Positions 1 through 11,170 of a stretch of 64,000 nt of DNA are shown here, piece after piece. The notes below the pieces were generated by a model that did not search any database, had not been told where the DNA came from, and saw only the letters and a program-made list of their open reading frames with translations. This DNA comes from Muscardinus avellanarius. Its lineage: Eukaryota; Chordata; Mammalia; Rodentia; Gliridae. Both the position numbers and the translations under genes were made by a program. The stretch spans positions 17,183,131 through 17,247,130 of the forward strand of contig OY726576.1 of assembly GCA_963383645.1 (NCBI GenBank). The letters run 5' to 3'. Within the stretch, counting starts at the first letter, position 1. Every line of letters starts with the position of its first letter.

Positions 1-600
1 AGGGTATCCTGAAGCGGGGGTTAGTTTATCTCACTCCCCTCCCTGCTACACAGACAATATCATCTGGACAAATCTGGCCAATTCTCAAAGCCATGCTCTG
101 CAGATGGAGGGAGGGGCTGAGCTTCATGGTAACGGACAGGTTTGGCATCCAATCCCTGCCCTGGAGGGAGGGATGGAAGCCGGGTGCTGTGTGGCCTGGA
201 GAATAGGGATGTTGGTTGGCCAGCTTGTCTACTGGAGGGCAGGGAAGATGAATGGACAAGTTTTCAGAGCCCAAATAGTAGAACCTGGGCCTGAACACAT
301 GCGGCTACAGGGCGCAAGACTTTCTTCAGGAGAAGAAAGAGCTCTTTGTGCCTTCTCAAAAAATACAGAGATGGGGAGATAGCAGGGTTACTCTCAGGGA
401 AAGTGTCTTAACTGATGCTCGCCAAGAATTGCTGGTGATGCTTTGAAGGAATCCGAGCACATCATTGGAGGGAGATGAACTGCTCCAGGACGCCAGAGGT
501 GGATGGTCCAGTTGTTCCTTTGCACCCCAATATACTCCTGCTGTATTTGAGACATACCTCAGGTGGTATGGAGAGGGAAGGGGGAAGAGGGGCAGAATTC
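1..600. other. Unannotated single-copy-looking stretch
   Basis: No repeat or gene is recognised. Open frames of 90-99 codons exist on both strands and overlap one another, which is what chance gives in moderately GC-rich DNA. Confidence 0.5.
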
Positions 601-612
601 CAGCCTTAAGCC

Positions 613-833
613 ATTTTTTTTGATTTGCCATACTAGGGATAGAACCAAGGGGCATGGGTATTTTTACCTCTGAGCGACACCCCCAGCCCTATTTTTTATT
701 CTTTATTTTGCAACAGGGTCTCACTGAGTTGCAAAGGGCCTCACTGAGTAGCTGAGGCTATCCACAAACCACGATCCTCCTGTCTCAGCCTCCTGAATGC
801 TGGGATTACAAGCGTGCGCCACCATGCTCGGCT
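613..833 (-). mobile_element. Composite B1-ID SINE, middle-age type
   Basis: Reading the plus strand, a T run is followed by the reverse ID-like part, then the gagttgcaaagggcctcactgagtagctgaggct linker (in pieces), and ends at the reverse B1 start (gcgccaccatgctcggct). A near-perfect 12-bp target duplication flanks it: cagccttaagcc at 601-612 and cagcctcaagcc at 834-845. This marks L1-mediated insertion of a complete copy. Confidence 0.93.
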
Positions 834-960
834 CAGCCTCAAGCCCCTTTATAGTTGACCTTAGTTCATTCCTGAGAGTGGAGGCCTTGGGACCTAAACA
901 TGTCCCTTAGGTGACATCTCCCTGTGCCATTGAAGCCTCCAGCATATGCTTTTAGGGGGA

Positions 961-1034
961 CATGTTCAAATCCTAGCACTGTGCAAAGAACTTAGCACAG
1001 CCCTGGCACCTAGCCAGTGCTCTATACATTATTA
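961..1034 (+). repeat. MIR SINE fragment
   Basis: Contains gttcaaatcctagcac, then cttagcacagccctggcac and a gtgctctatacattattag end, in the order of a MIR with its middle lost. It is old and degraded, so the call rests on motif order. Confidence 0.5.
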
Positions 1035-2104
1035 GTGTTTAGGAAAAAGCAGGCCTTGAAGTCATTTTCTCCTTTCCTACCCATAAAGGAAGGGGAACGC
1101 ACACTTCCTGGGTAGACGGTGTGACAGAGCTGCGGTCCCTCAGCACTTTCTGGGGGTGCGGCTCTGGACTGGATAGTTAGGGATCTCCCAGAGACGAGGA
1201 CTTGAGTCGGGTGTTAGGGAAGCAATGGCAGGGAAAGGAAGTGAGGGGTCAGGGAGAGTGACTGGCGCAGGCTCAAGAGTTTCGTCGCATTTGCTTCTGT
1301 GAGAGCAAATGAAAGGTGGGCCAGCAGCTCTCTGTAGTCAAGACATTTCGACGGTGCATGTAGGTCTGCGGGATTCTCAAGGTCATCAGGAAGGTAGCGT
1401 GTCCAGCGGCTGGCAAATGCCTTTCCTACTGACTCCACCACTTTCTGGGGCTGCCTCCTTCTCTCCTGTGCCCTGCACGCCTGACTCAGGAGGGAGCCAC
1501 ACAGCCCTTGCCATGCAGTGGCTATCTCAAACCCCTGCTTACTGAAGCTCCCCACCTCGCTTCTGTTTCCCCCTCCAGCGCTCAGAAGGGCTCTCAGCAC
1601 CAATAATGTGAAAGAAGGCGCTGTTTACCAGCAGCCCCCCTCCCGTCCTTACATCTCCAGACATGCTCCGGTCTGACCGCTTGCTGGAAGACAGGATTCT
1701 CTCTGTGACTATTTTTAGAAGCCCAGACCACATCTCATTACAGCGCAGGAACATAATTCAAAAGCGGCTGAGCTCCACTCCTGGGAAGCTTTGTGCGTGA
1801 GAGATAAGACGCCCAAGGCTTACCCCACAAGCACACCAATTCTGTTTCAGCCACAGACCAACATTTGGAGAACCAAGGGGAAGAGATGGTGTGCTTTTTA
1901 AAGAACAGGGTTAGAGTTTTCCATGAGAGCCAACACTTATCAAAGATTCACATCCAAACCGCGAGTCCTCAGGCTCCCAGCAGCATTTCTATCCTAATTA
2001 TCAGAACTCATCGGAGAGAACATTCAATAAATGGAAGGAGCTGGCCAATGTGGGTGTCTGGAGGGTGTGGGGAGAGAGATGAGGTGGTGAGAGAAGGACC
2101 TGGG
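1035..2104. other. Unannotated stretch with a conserved-looking core
   Basis: No gene is recognised. Around 1865-2045 the sequence is AT-balanced and free of recognisable repeats, with a taattatcag motif. It could be a conserved non-coding block, but this is a weak impression. Confidence 0.35.
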
Positions 2105-2142
2105 GAGAGAGACAGAGACAGAGACAGAGACAGAGAGAGAGA
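2105..2142 (+). repeat. (GAGACA)n microsatellite
   Basis: Several GAGACA units followed by GAGAGA. Because the unit is six bases long, an open frame across it encodes an Arg-Asp run, and a frame on the other strand encodes Ser-Leu. These frames should not be read as proteins. Confidence 0.9.
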
Positions 2143-3719
2143 TGTCAAGAGCGATGGAATAATCTGGGATTTTCCTGGAGAGGGTAGAGGGCCTTGGTGG
2201 TGTTTGGAAACCACTGGAGATAAAGCAGCTGACCTTGTGAGTGGCCGGCCCCCAGGACCTTATGCTGCCCTTGCACAGGGTTGTCAAGGGGTAGTTCTAT
2301 ACCACCACGTGCACCGATCTGGCCCTTGGGAGGGGGGATGTATTGTTGGACATCCTGCTAACCTCTGGAGGCCTCTGGGGACCTGGCCAGGTTTTGGAGC
2401 TCCTTGACCTCTGGCCCCTAATGAGATGCTGCCAAGTATCTACAGAGATACAGGAGAGAGAGAGGGAGGAGCCTGTGGACAGAGGCGGCAAAGATTCAGG
2501 GATGGTGGGGCATGTTTTCAGCGACAACTCTCAGGCTTCTTTATGGCTGTTAAGTTTGGTCCTGACCCGTGTCCCCAACTATTTCTTGTGTGCAGGACTC
2601 CTGCATGCTGAGCCGACTCCTTTCTGCAGGGCGTTTGCAGGCCTTGCCCACTGATAGAGTGCCAGGTAACTCAAGACACAAACACTCCAGAGATAGCTCC
2701 TGCAGGCAGAGGGTGTTCCCAGGCTCTCCTGTTTGTCTTTAAATTTTTTTAAAAAATAAAAAGAACTAACTAAAAATATAACCAAAGCCTTCATTTATTG
2801 CAAGCATTTATTTGGGTGAAAGATCACTAACACTGCTGACAGAGCCATTTTTCCATTTTACAAGCTGCTGTCCCCAAATTTTAATGAATTATTCCTTGCA
2901 GCCGTCCAGCCGGCCTAGTGATGATACCAGCTTAGTTCGGGAGGCAGAGATGCTGGGAGCTGAGATGCACACTCAACCTCAGCGATTTAGGGGCAGGTCT
3001 GATGTAACCCAATATTTATGGCACCATGGTGCTGGGCTTACTCATTCCCTGCCATCTAGGGGATTCACTTGTCATCAGACTGGGCAGGGGAAGATATGTC
3101 ATTATGTTTCTCAAACTATAAATCTCTTGTCCATAATGGATTTAAAGTTCGTTAGTTAAGGGTATCATTTACACTGGTCATTTATTTCCTGTTTTGCAAA
3201 AGTATTTTCAGGTGTATAATTGGGAACAATTAAGTGGTTAGATTTGGTCTTGACTTCAGCATAGGAACTGCAGGATCTGTTACGGCATCATCGCTGTCCA
3301 CTCGGATGGCCACGCTGCAGATGGGACGTGGCTGCTATGTTAGGCTGGTTTAAGATGGCTTCAAAAATGCGATTAATGGCCTTGGTGGGGGTGGGGTCCT
3401 CTAGAATAGCATGTTTGCACTTGACCTCAATAAGCTCAACATTTTTACAAACGATAGTTAGAAAAGTCAAGCCATAAAAACTCTAGCGAAGATATAAAAG
3501 GCATAATTATCACATTTGCAAAAGGCCGAAGGGCTGTAGGAGTAACCACAAAGTGTCACGAAGAACCAAGCTTCTAGACTCTCTCTACAGCTTGCAGGTA
3601 AATGAGGGGAAATTGAATCAGAGTGAGTGAGAAGCCCCACATGTACGTTTCCAAAACCAACTGTACAAGTGCAGGGTGGGGGAACTCTGGCTAAACAGAG
3701 TTTAGCTTAAAATGCTTAC
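2143..3719. other. Unannotated stretch
   Basis: No repeat family or gene is recognised. The part near 2770-2910 (ttcatttattgcaagcattt, gaattattccttgcag) is AT-rich and repeat-free and might be conserved. Frames of up to about 115 codons here look like chance. Confidence 0.4.
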
Positions 3720-3985
3720 GTTTTTTTAATTGGTGCATTGTAGTCGTACATCTTAATGGAGTCCAGGATGGTGGAGGCGCACGTGCAGACCTCACTCATT
3801 TAATCCTTAGCCAGTTCCCACTCCAGTCCCTCCCCGCTCCCTCCTGCTCATGTTTGACTTAGTGATTGACTTTGATACGTTTGTGAATTTACATTATGTA
3901 TAGGAATTTTCCTCTTCCCCTCCCATCACCCCCAGTTGGCCTCCTTTTTGCTCATTTATGGTTTCGCCTCCTTAAGTTTTATTAA
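3720..3985 (-). mobile_element. L1 3' end fragment
   Basis: Begins with a T run, then ttggtgcattgtagtcgtac and a pyrimidine-rich stretch (tccctccccgctccctcc). This layout matches the reversed 3' untranslated region of rodent L1 elements. No coding part remains. Confidence 0.5.
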
Positions 3986-4491
3986 AACATTTTGCTCCAG
4001 CATCTAGGATAGCACATTTGCTCAATATCCTATTTATTGGCAGGCTTATACATGTGAGATAGACAATACTGTCTTACCATACTATTTATGGAACAATATT
4101 TTCTTTCTTAGTGATAATAAGAAGCACGGGAGCTCTAGGTTATCATTTCCAACCTATTTTAATGCACCTGTTTCAATTTCACTGATATATTCACAAAATT
4201 GAAACCTTGGCACTTAATGGGTTAACATTAGTATGATCAGATACAGCTGGGATGGTGTTAACAAGAAAGAGCGTAAGTGATAGTACCAGTCTCAGACCTC
4301 GCCCTTGTTTCTCTCCTCTTGTGTTATATGCCTCTTTTTAGCAGCAAGGCAGGATTTTAGCGCACTCTCTTTGAAGACCTACGCCCTCATATCCCATGCC
4401 TTTTCCCAAGCCAACTATTTGCAAGGACAGTGGAGATACCATTACTGGCTAATGGCCACCTGGTTGTGAGGAGGAGAACAGATTACCTGAG

Positions 4492-4935
4492 TGTGCTAGT
4501 GAGGTGTTTCATTTTCCTCCCTCTGTGACCTAAATCCCTGACAAGCCCAACTTAGAATATGGAAGGTTTATTTAGCTCACAGTATCGGAGGGTCAGTCCA
4601 TGGCTGGCTGGCTCCAAGACACACATATCATGGTGCTAGGGCTTGGCAGAGGGAGGCTGCTCAGCTAATGGTGATGAGGAAGCAGCAGAGAGAAGAAGAG
4701 AGAGGAAAGGAGAAGGAGAAGAAGAAGGAGGAGAGAAAAGAGAGGAAAGGAGAATGAATGAATATGAATGAGGAATGAGAGGAAGGGGCCGGGGGACAGA
4801 TAATGTCCCAACACCACATTCTTTGTGAGTTGCCTGCTCTAGGCGTGCCCCACCTCTGAACCTTGCTATGCTGGGGACACGCTTTCAACACACGAGCTTT
4901 TGAGGGAACATTCCAGATCAAAAACATAATAAAAT
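4492..4935 (-). mobile_element. MaLR-type (ERVL) solo LTR
   Basis: Starts tgtgctagtgaggtgtttc, followed by the reversed LTR hallmarks: tgtgacctaaatccctgac, ggtttatttagctcacag, the cagtccatggctggctggct block, and near the end cacgagcttttgagggaac and gatcaaaaacataa. A purine-rich expansion (about 4675-4760) lies inside. No internal retroviral genes are present. It lies next to a second LTR piece. Confidence 0.75.
4675..4762 (+). repeat. Purine-rich (GA/GAA) low-complexity tract inside the LTR
   Basis: Runs of gagaag, ggagaa and gaagaa with almost no pyrimidines, inside the MaLR LTR where such LTRs often carry GA-rich sequence. The reverse frame encodes Ser/Phe-rich nonsense. Confidence 0.8.
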
Positions 4936-4946
4936 CCATCCACATT

Positions 4947-5070
4947 AGTAACCCATTAATGGATTAACCCACGGGTGAGGTCAGAGCCCTCATGATTCAA
5001 GTGTGTTACGTTACCTAACATACAGGCTTTGGGGAGTGGGGGTGGGGTCATTCTATTTCCAAACCAAAAT
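4947..5070 (-). mobile_element. Second partial MaLR-type LTR
   Basis: Contains cattaatggattaaccca, gaggtcagagccctcatgat, caggctttgggga and tttccaaacc. In a complete reversed LTR these come before or overlap the end already seen at 4850-4935. A second, truncated LTR in the same orientation, or a rearranged copy, is therefore likely. Confidence 0.6.
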
Positions 5071-5075
5071 GCTGG

Positions 5076-6749
5076 GCAAAATTAGGATCCTGTTAGAAGG
5101 GGGAAAGAGAGATGTATGTCAGTTAGGCAGGGGATAGTGTTGGCCGCGGGGGGCTAATGATAGCTTTCAGATTGGTTGGTTCTGAGTTATTTCCCATGTA
5201 ACTTAGTGTAGTGTTGGACTGTCAGTGCACGGATTGATTTTTATGAAATCACTTCTTAGCGCTGTAATAAGCAGCTACGTAACCCTCCTAGGTAGGCAGG
5301 GTGCGAGATTGAGGCAGATGCTCCAGTGCCGTGCTCATGGCCCCTCAGCCTACCCCAGAGGTGAAGGTGGAGACTTTGCGTGAATGTACACAGCTGACTG
5401 ATTCTTGCATCTCTCCCTCTGGAGTTCTCTGTCCATGGAGGTATGCTCAGTCCAAGCCTAGAGACGGCTCAACTGCTTGGAAATGAATGCCCCAGGAGCA
5501 GTCGGGATGAGTAGGTAAATGCCAGCTTCCTCGCCTCTTCGTGGACCAATTCAAAGGTGATTACACATCATCCCTCAAAGTGTACCCCACTGGATTTAGG
5601 CCCTAGTTGCCCATGAAGGAACAAACTCATGGATGTGCCTTGTGTTGGCCGCCTCTGCTTCCCTCTGTCCCTTACTACACCCTAACTGCTGCCCCTGAAG
5701 TCACCCCCCTCATACACTCCCTACCTCTCAGCCTTAGCTTCTGAAGGAACCTAAGTAAAGATAGCACCTCAGTAATTAGGACTATCTGGTTGGGAGACTG
5801 AAACTGCAAGTATCAAGGGGTCCCTTAAATAAAACGTCTTAGGTACCCACCATGTAAAAGGAATTACACTCAGTTCTGATCCTTTTTCTCACGTAGCGGA
5901 TGAGTATGAGTTTGTGATGTATCAGGGAAGGTACAGTGGGGTCCTCCTGCCCAGAAAGCCTCCTACACTGCCAGGTAGCGGACTCTCTTCCATGAATCCT
6001 GAGTTCTGCCTCTTTCCCCATCTGCATTAATGAAACCTCTTCTCAGTCTTAATCATTAGATGAAGACATTTAGGGCCCACAGTTTGGAAGTCTTTGAAGG
6101 AAGACATATAGCAGGAGAATCACCTTGAATCATCCCTCCCGGGAGCTACTGTTTATCTCTTCTTCAAAGATTGCCCTGTGGTCTTGGAATGGCCAGCGTT
6201 TCAGATCCTGCGTCTCTTTGGCCAGCAGTGGCTCGGAGATCTTTATCAACCCGCAGTCTCAAACTCTGATCTTTGGGCAGGACAGGCTGGCAGGGGCATG
6301 GGATTGACTCTAGCCCTGGGGAGCGGTGACCTGGAGCTCAATACAGCACCCCAGCAACTACTGGGGCACATAGGCTCCCCGGGACACAATCTCGCCGGCC
6401 AGGCACATCATGCTCCCAGAGACAGAAGATGGCCCTGTGACTCTGTTCAGAACCTTTTTGTTAATGCCTTCGAAGCTTAACTCTTAGAGCCTGAGCTTTC
6501 TCTTGGGATTAATATAAAAGACGTCGTGCCAGATATGGCTCCTCCGTGAACTCTCTGATGCTATAAAAAGAAGCACTTTGTGCAAAGGGCATCCTGTAAA
6601 ATGCCTGAACCCAGAAGGGAGAAAAATAATGCAGAGCTTACCAGCCCGTGGCCTGGGTGTAATGGGAAACCCTAGCAGTAACCCCAGATCAACTGCGGAG
6701 CCTTGCATTTATTACCAGAGTCTAGCCGTGGTGGGGAAAGTATGCAGGA
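5076..6749. other. Unannotated stretch
   Basis: No repeat family or gene is recognised across about 1.7 kb. Frames of 60-100 codons near 6125-6480 overlap in different phases and have no recognisable protein features. Confidence 0.45.
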
Positions 6750-6850
6750 TGGGTTCTGCTTTCAGTTCTGCACCTCGTTTGCTCTGTGACCTGGCACGAG
6801 TTACTTTGCCTCCCTGGGCCTTAATAGTAAAACAAAGGAATGAGACTGGG
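6750..6850 (+). repeat. MIR SINE fragment
   Basis: gctctgtgacctggcacgag, ttactttgcctccctgggcc and aatgagactggg follow the MIR core order (gctgtgtgaccttgggcaag, cacttaacctctctgagcc, aaatggggat). Confidence 0.8.
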
Positions 6851-7881
6851 TCATTTTTAAGCAACACATATTTTTTTTTCATGATAACAAATTTAGACTA
6901 AAATTTAAAAAATGATTTATAGCCTACTTAAAAAAAAACTTGACATGAAAATTTTTTATTGAATTCTATGAAAGAGAATATGTGTTTTCCCAGTTGAGAC
7001 AGTTTACTCTATGGACCAGAAGAAGTTCATGCTGCTTTTGAGCCTCAGATATGTTACTGGCCAGGCCTATTTGAGAAATAGTATAAGAGGTAAAGCTTTA
7101 GAATGTTCTGCTCTAAAACTGGCCCTCTGGGACGTTTTGTGAAACAAGGGAAAAAACCCAGAGCGTCTCAAGCCCACAGCTCATTCCTGGGGACATCTTG
7201 GCCCAGCCCAGAGCTCCCTTTGAGGACCAGCAGCCCCTGGGCTGAGATTCTGGCCTGCCGGGTGTGCCATCTGGAGGAGGACAAGGGCCTCAGCTGCGAG
7301 AGCCACACAGTCCCCAGAGAAAGAGCCACGTGTGGCTCCTGCAGGAATCACCTCCTGCCTGTGGTAATCAGAGCGGCAGCTCCAGTCCTGGGGCGCAGAG
7401 GCAGCCCGGCCTCAGGCCAGCGGCCCCAGGTGAACCGGGAGCGTGGAGGCAGGGAGGGAGTCCATGCCTTGGTCCCCACATGTGTGGACTTCCTGTGTAG
7501 TTATATAATGTCCTTTCACCCTCACCTTCTGCACACCTGGCCTTACACAACCGCTAGGAGGAAGTTACAGTGCCTTGTACGCTGGGCTCTCTGCTCCAGA
7601 CGGGGCCCTGCCGTTAATCCTACAGCCTGCGAAGAGTGGCCTCCGGCCTCTCTTTCTCTTCTTCTTCTCCCTCTCTCCTCTTTTTCTTACACATCTGTGT
7701 ATTCTCTCCACCCTTGATGTCACCACAATGAACCCAGAGGCAGCCTTCATGCCGGGCGCTCAAGGGTAGCTATGTAAAGACCATTGCTAACCAATCCTAG
7801 CCTTATATTGGACATTAGTGTACACTTTTCAAAAGATTTCAGTAGGTCTGGTTATTTTTCCTGTGTATATATTGCTTGTTT
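6851..7881. other. Unannotated stretch, AT-rich then GC-rich
   Basis: AT-rich to about 7090, then GC-richer to about 7740. A 204-codon open frame (7103-7717, plus) is the second longest in the window. It has no recognisable domain, is overlapped by frames in other phases, and is probably fortuitous. Confidence 0.4.
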
Positions 7882-7935
7882 AGTGGAGCTGAGGACTTGG
7901 CACATGCTAGGCCCACTGAGCTGCACCACAGCCCT
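7882..7935 (-). repeat. ID-like SINE fragment
   Basis: ggcacatgctaggcccactg followed by agctgcaccacagccct matches a reversed, eroded ID element (tgcatgctaggcaagcgctc ... ctacatccccagcc). It is free-standing and not fused to B1. Confidence 0.6.
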
Positions 7936-7983
7936 CATTTAAAAATTGTTCCAAGATACATACAACATTTATTATGTTAACCC

Positions 7984-8192
7984 TTTTTTGTGTGGTACTG
8001 GGGATGGGACCCAGGGACATTCTACCTCCAAAATACACCCCCGGCCCTATTTCTATTCTTTATTTTGAAACAGAGTCTCACTGAGTTGCAAAGGGACTCA
8101 CTAAGCAGCTGAGGCTGTCCATGAACCGAGATCCTCCTGTCTCAGCCTCCCGAATGCTGGGATTACAAGAGTGTGACTCCACGAGTGGCTCG
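7984..8192 (-). mobile_element. Composite B1-ID SINE inside L1
   Basis: T run, ggtactggggatgggaccca, then gagttgcaaagggactcact and cctcccgaatgctgggatta. It interrupts the L1 tail, with tgttaa on both sides (7975-7980 and 8194-8199) as a short target duplication. It belongs to the same group as the copies at 613 and 8993. Confidence 0.9.
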
Positions 8193-8238
8193 TGTTAATT
8201 ATTTTTAAGTGTACAGTTCAGAGGTGTTTAAGAACATT

Positions 8239-8334
8239 CACACGGTTGCACATCCACACGGTTGTACATCCACACGGTTGTACATCCACACGGTTGCACA
8301 TCCACACGGTTGTGAATCCACACGGTTGTGTCTC
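8239..8334 (+). repeat. 16-bp minisatellite, six units
   Basis: Six uninterrupted units of cacacggttg(t/c)acatc in register. The unit derives from the L1 motif for a coastal match like cattcacattgttgtgcaac. Because 16 is not a multiple of three, open frames across it cycle phase, giving His-Pro-His-Gly-type peptides that have no meaning. Confidence 0.97.
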
Positions 8335-8724
8335 ATTTCATTCAGTAGAAGGTCTACCGCATTCATCTGCACTGCACCATGTAATGGGATTTCATTCCTT
8401 TTAAAGCTGCAGAATATTCTAGTGTATCACACTTTGTTTATCCAGTTATTTTCACAGTGGATAGAACAGCCTCATTCTTGTTGTTAATATCTATCTTATG
8501 GCAATCCATATTGGAAACAATAATTATATTTAATCCTGTGGGGGGTGTGGGACACATTAGCAAGCTTTCATTGGGTGGACCTTGCCAGGATGCTTAACCT
8601 GGATGACTTAAGAACCTGCGGGCACCTGACAACTCCGGACTACTTAACATACTTGCTTGGGCCGACTGATGGCTAAGATGGGCTTTTGCTCATCAGAGTT
8701 GTTCAGAATGTACTCCGTTCCTCT

Positions 8725-8762
8725 GGTGGGATCCCGGGATTCTAGTGGGATCCTGGGATTGT
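8725..8762 (+). repeat. 19-bp tandem pair
   Basis: ggtgggatcccgggattct is followed at once by agtgggatcctgggattgt, a diverged direct duplication. Confidence 0.75.
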
Positions 8763-8892
8763 GCGATTTTGGAAGATGTACGTCTCAGCACCCACACCAT
8801 GTTGTGACATGAATGATGCATCAGTTGACTTGCCTTCAAAGCTTAACATAGTTTATTGAGTTGTGTTGTTTTCATTTTATTTTACTTATTCT

Positions 8893-8960
8893 GTGGTGGT
8901 GCTAGGGATCAAACCTAGGACTTTGCCCACACTACACAAGTTCTCTACCACTAAGGAGTT
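8893..8960 (-). repeat. ID SINE
   Basis: gtggtgctagggatcaaacc, taggactttgcccacactac and tctctaccactaaggagttg match a reversed ID element over nearly its whole core. It is not attached to a B1 part, so it comes from an older or separate ID family. Confidence 0.75.
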
Positions 8961-8992
8961 GAGATGCTTTTAGTGGAAAGTGTATTTGTTAC

Positions 8993-9207
8993 TTTTTTTT
9001 TTTTAAGTACTGGGGATGGAACCCAGGGGCATTCTACCTCCAAGCTACACCCACCGCCCTAATTTTTTTAGTCCTTTTAGTTTTTAAACAGGGTCTCGCT
9101 GAATTTCAAAGGGCCTCACTAAGTAGCTGAGGCTGTCTGTGAACCGTGATTCTCCAGTCTCAGCCTCCCGAATGCTGGGATGACAAGTGTGCACCACCAC
9201 ACCTGGC
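8993..9207 (-). mobile_element. Composite B1-ID SINE, middle-age type
   Basis: T run, agtactggggatggaaccca, then aatttcaaagggcctcacta and cctcccgaatgctgggatga, ending at the reversed B1 start (caccaccacacctggc). A short target duplication, tgttac, lies at 8987-8992 and 9209-9214. Confidence 0.92.
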
Positions 9208-9214
9208 ATGTTAC

Positions 9215-11170
9215 ATATTTTAAAGAGCTGTTCAGCTTAGCCCTGAATATCTTGTCCGACCTTGCTATAGTCACTGGTCTCTTTTTCCTCCATTCAATAC
9301 TCCCCCATGCCCTCCACAGCTCAGCCTAAGCCTCCATCAGATAAAACCACCCAGTGTGCACGGTTTCTTATGGTCTCTTGAACCCTTGTATTAGTAACTG
9401 GCTCACTGCCACGCTTCACACTTGTGGAGGGAGTAGGAACTTGGGCAGGTGCCTGACACATTTTTCTTTTAAACTCTACATGCATTGGAGAACACTGCAT
9501 GAATGTGTATTGATTTTTATTGCACACTCTATTGACATAATGCAATATTAAATAGAATCTTAGTGTTGGATGGAACCTTCGAGGGTGGTTATTCCTCTGT
9601 CCAAATACAATACCTTGCTAAATATTTAACAGAAGGTCAATAAATGTTTCTTTTAATATCATCGGGGCGATACCTCTCTGGAAGCTGAATATAGACTTGG
9701 GATCTTGAGTGGCCAGAGAGAGACTCGGGGAAACCCTCGGAGCACCTCCCTCCCTCTGCCATCACTCGCTGCCACCCTCTGTGTGACCAAGGCTGAGTTG
9801 GCACATGCCACATGGGCCTGGGATTCCTGCCCGTTCCTTAGCTCCGCCACCTCCCAAATTAGAGTTTTTCTTCTCTGATCACCTGGAGCTCTAGTTAGCA
9901 TGCAGATGAGTCTGCAGGTCTCACATGGAGCCTATGCAAGCTCCTGGGTGGCACTGGTGCTCCTGAGCTTTGGAAAGAGAAAGCCTTAGAAAAATCCCGA
10001 TATAAAAGAAGCAGGGCCGCCGGGACCCATGCCAGGCAGTGACGCCCAGGGCAGACACAATCTCAAAACAGGCCCCTACTTAATGTTATGGCCTAGTACC
10101 CTGTGCACCTTGCCCTGATTCTGGCCCTGAAAGGAAGACTTTGGTCCATGGATTTGGGGCTTTGATGGTGGTTACTCCAGAGGGAGGCCAGTGCAGCAGA
10201 AACCTCTGCCTGTTGGCAGGAGACACGGAATCTGTCCTCTCTATGCCATCTGTTGACAGACCCAGTTTGTCTAAACGACCCCCCTGGCCTGCCAGGATGA
10301 GAGCAGGACTCTTTGACGGCTGGGCCCTTTGGCTGCCCATCACGTGCTACGCTCTAAGACAAGGGCTTCCAGCAAGTTTTCTTCCAGTCCCTCGCGGTGT
10401 GGTGTGCGTGACGCTTGGGCCGTGACCGAAGCCAGGCTGTGTCTGACTCTCCGTGCTCCCCATGGCCGATGGATGGAGCGTGCTCACTGCACACGCCTTT
10501 ATTTTGATGTTTGTTCCCTTCGGGGTGCTGAGCACAGATAATTATGTCCTCCTCGGCATGTGCGCAGCGTGGAGATGGAGATTAGAAAGCTCCTCCTACG
10601 GGTTCCCTGTTCCTTTGCCCACGTTCTTCTGCCAGCAAGTCTGTGATGATGTAATCAGGCCACGTCATTGAAAAGGGAAGACGAGAGGGCCAGCGGCCAG
10701 CTGTGCGATGGCCAGGCCTCCAGCCCCAGGCTTCCACAGAGTGGAACGCTTCCCCGTAGAGCCACGTCCTGGAGGAGACTAGAGTTTGCTCCTAAAGGAA
10801 GGTTCATTTTTTGACCTGTAGAGGGACTAGGGACATTTCTCATATCCTAGCTGGGGGCTGCAGGTCCCAAATAGGAGGAGGAGAGGCTGGAGAATGTCCA
10901 CACCTGGGGATGCCTGAACATACCGGCCCTTCCAGACGCTTCCTCAGCTCACCGTGACGGCTGCCTTGACCCGCCAAATGCGTCTCCATGGAGGAGCTCG
11001 AGATGCCAAGTCTAAGTTTACTCCCTCCACACTTTCTAGATGGTTCTGCGGAAGCCACTTGTCCTTCACTCCAGGCTCATATTCTGTCAGATTTGCCTCT
11101 GATTTTTCTGGACCCAAATAAGAGAAAAAATAAAGTACCCACAGACATACACACACATACAGCCGCCCCC
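9215..11170. other. Unannotated stretch
   Basis: About 2 kb with no clear repeat family; an L2- or MIR-like tail (gtcaataaatgtttctttt) may lie near 9640. The part from 10.1 to 11.0 kb is GC-richer, with overlapping frames of 60-94 codons on both strands that look fortuitous. Confidence 0.4.

Larger units (their letters stand above)
7936..8490 (-). mobile_element. L1 3' end split by a SINE
   Basis: The outer parts read atttaaaaattgttccaaga before the SINE and taagtgtacagttcagaggt, then gctgcagaatattctagtgt and tttgtttatccagttatt after it. These are well-known reversed L1 3' end motifs. The middle has turned into a 16-bp minisatellite. Confidence 0.8.

Noticed and set aside
1865..2407. 180-codon frame with an Arg-Asp run resembling RNA-binding proteins
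   Set aside because: The run comes only from the GAGACA microsatellite at 2105-2142. The flanks do not resemble a protein.
7103..7717. 204-codon plus-strand frame with several Cys residues
   Set aside because: Cysteines are not in a regular zinc-binding pattern, and other phases and the minus strand are also open. No homologue is recognised.
8239..8334. Regular direct repeats considered as a CRISPR array
   Set aside because: Units are contiguous with no spacers, and the DNA is mammalian and inside an L1 tail.
8192..8487. His-Thr-Val-His-Pro-His-Gly repeat peptides in two frames
   Set aside because: Translation of the 16-bp minisatellite. The phase rotates through all frames, so no reading is favoured.
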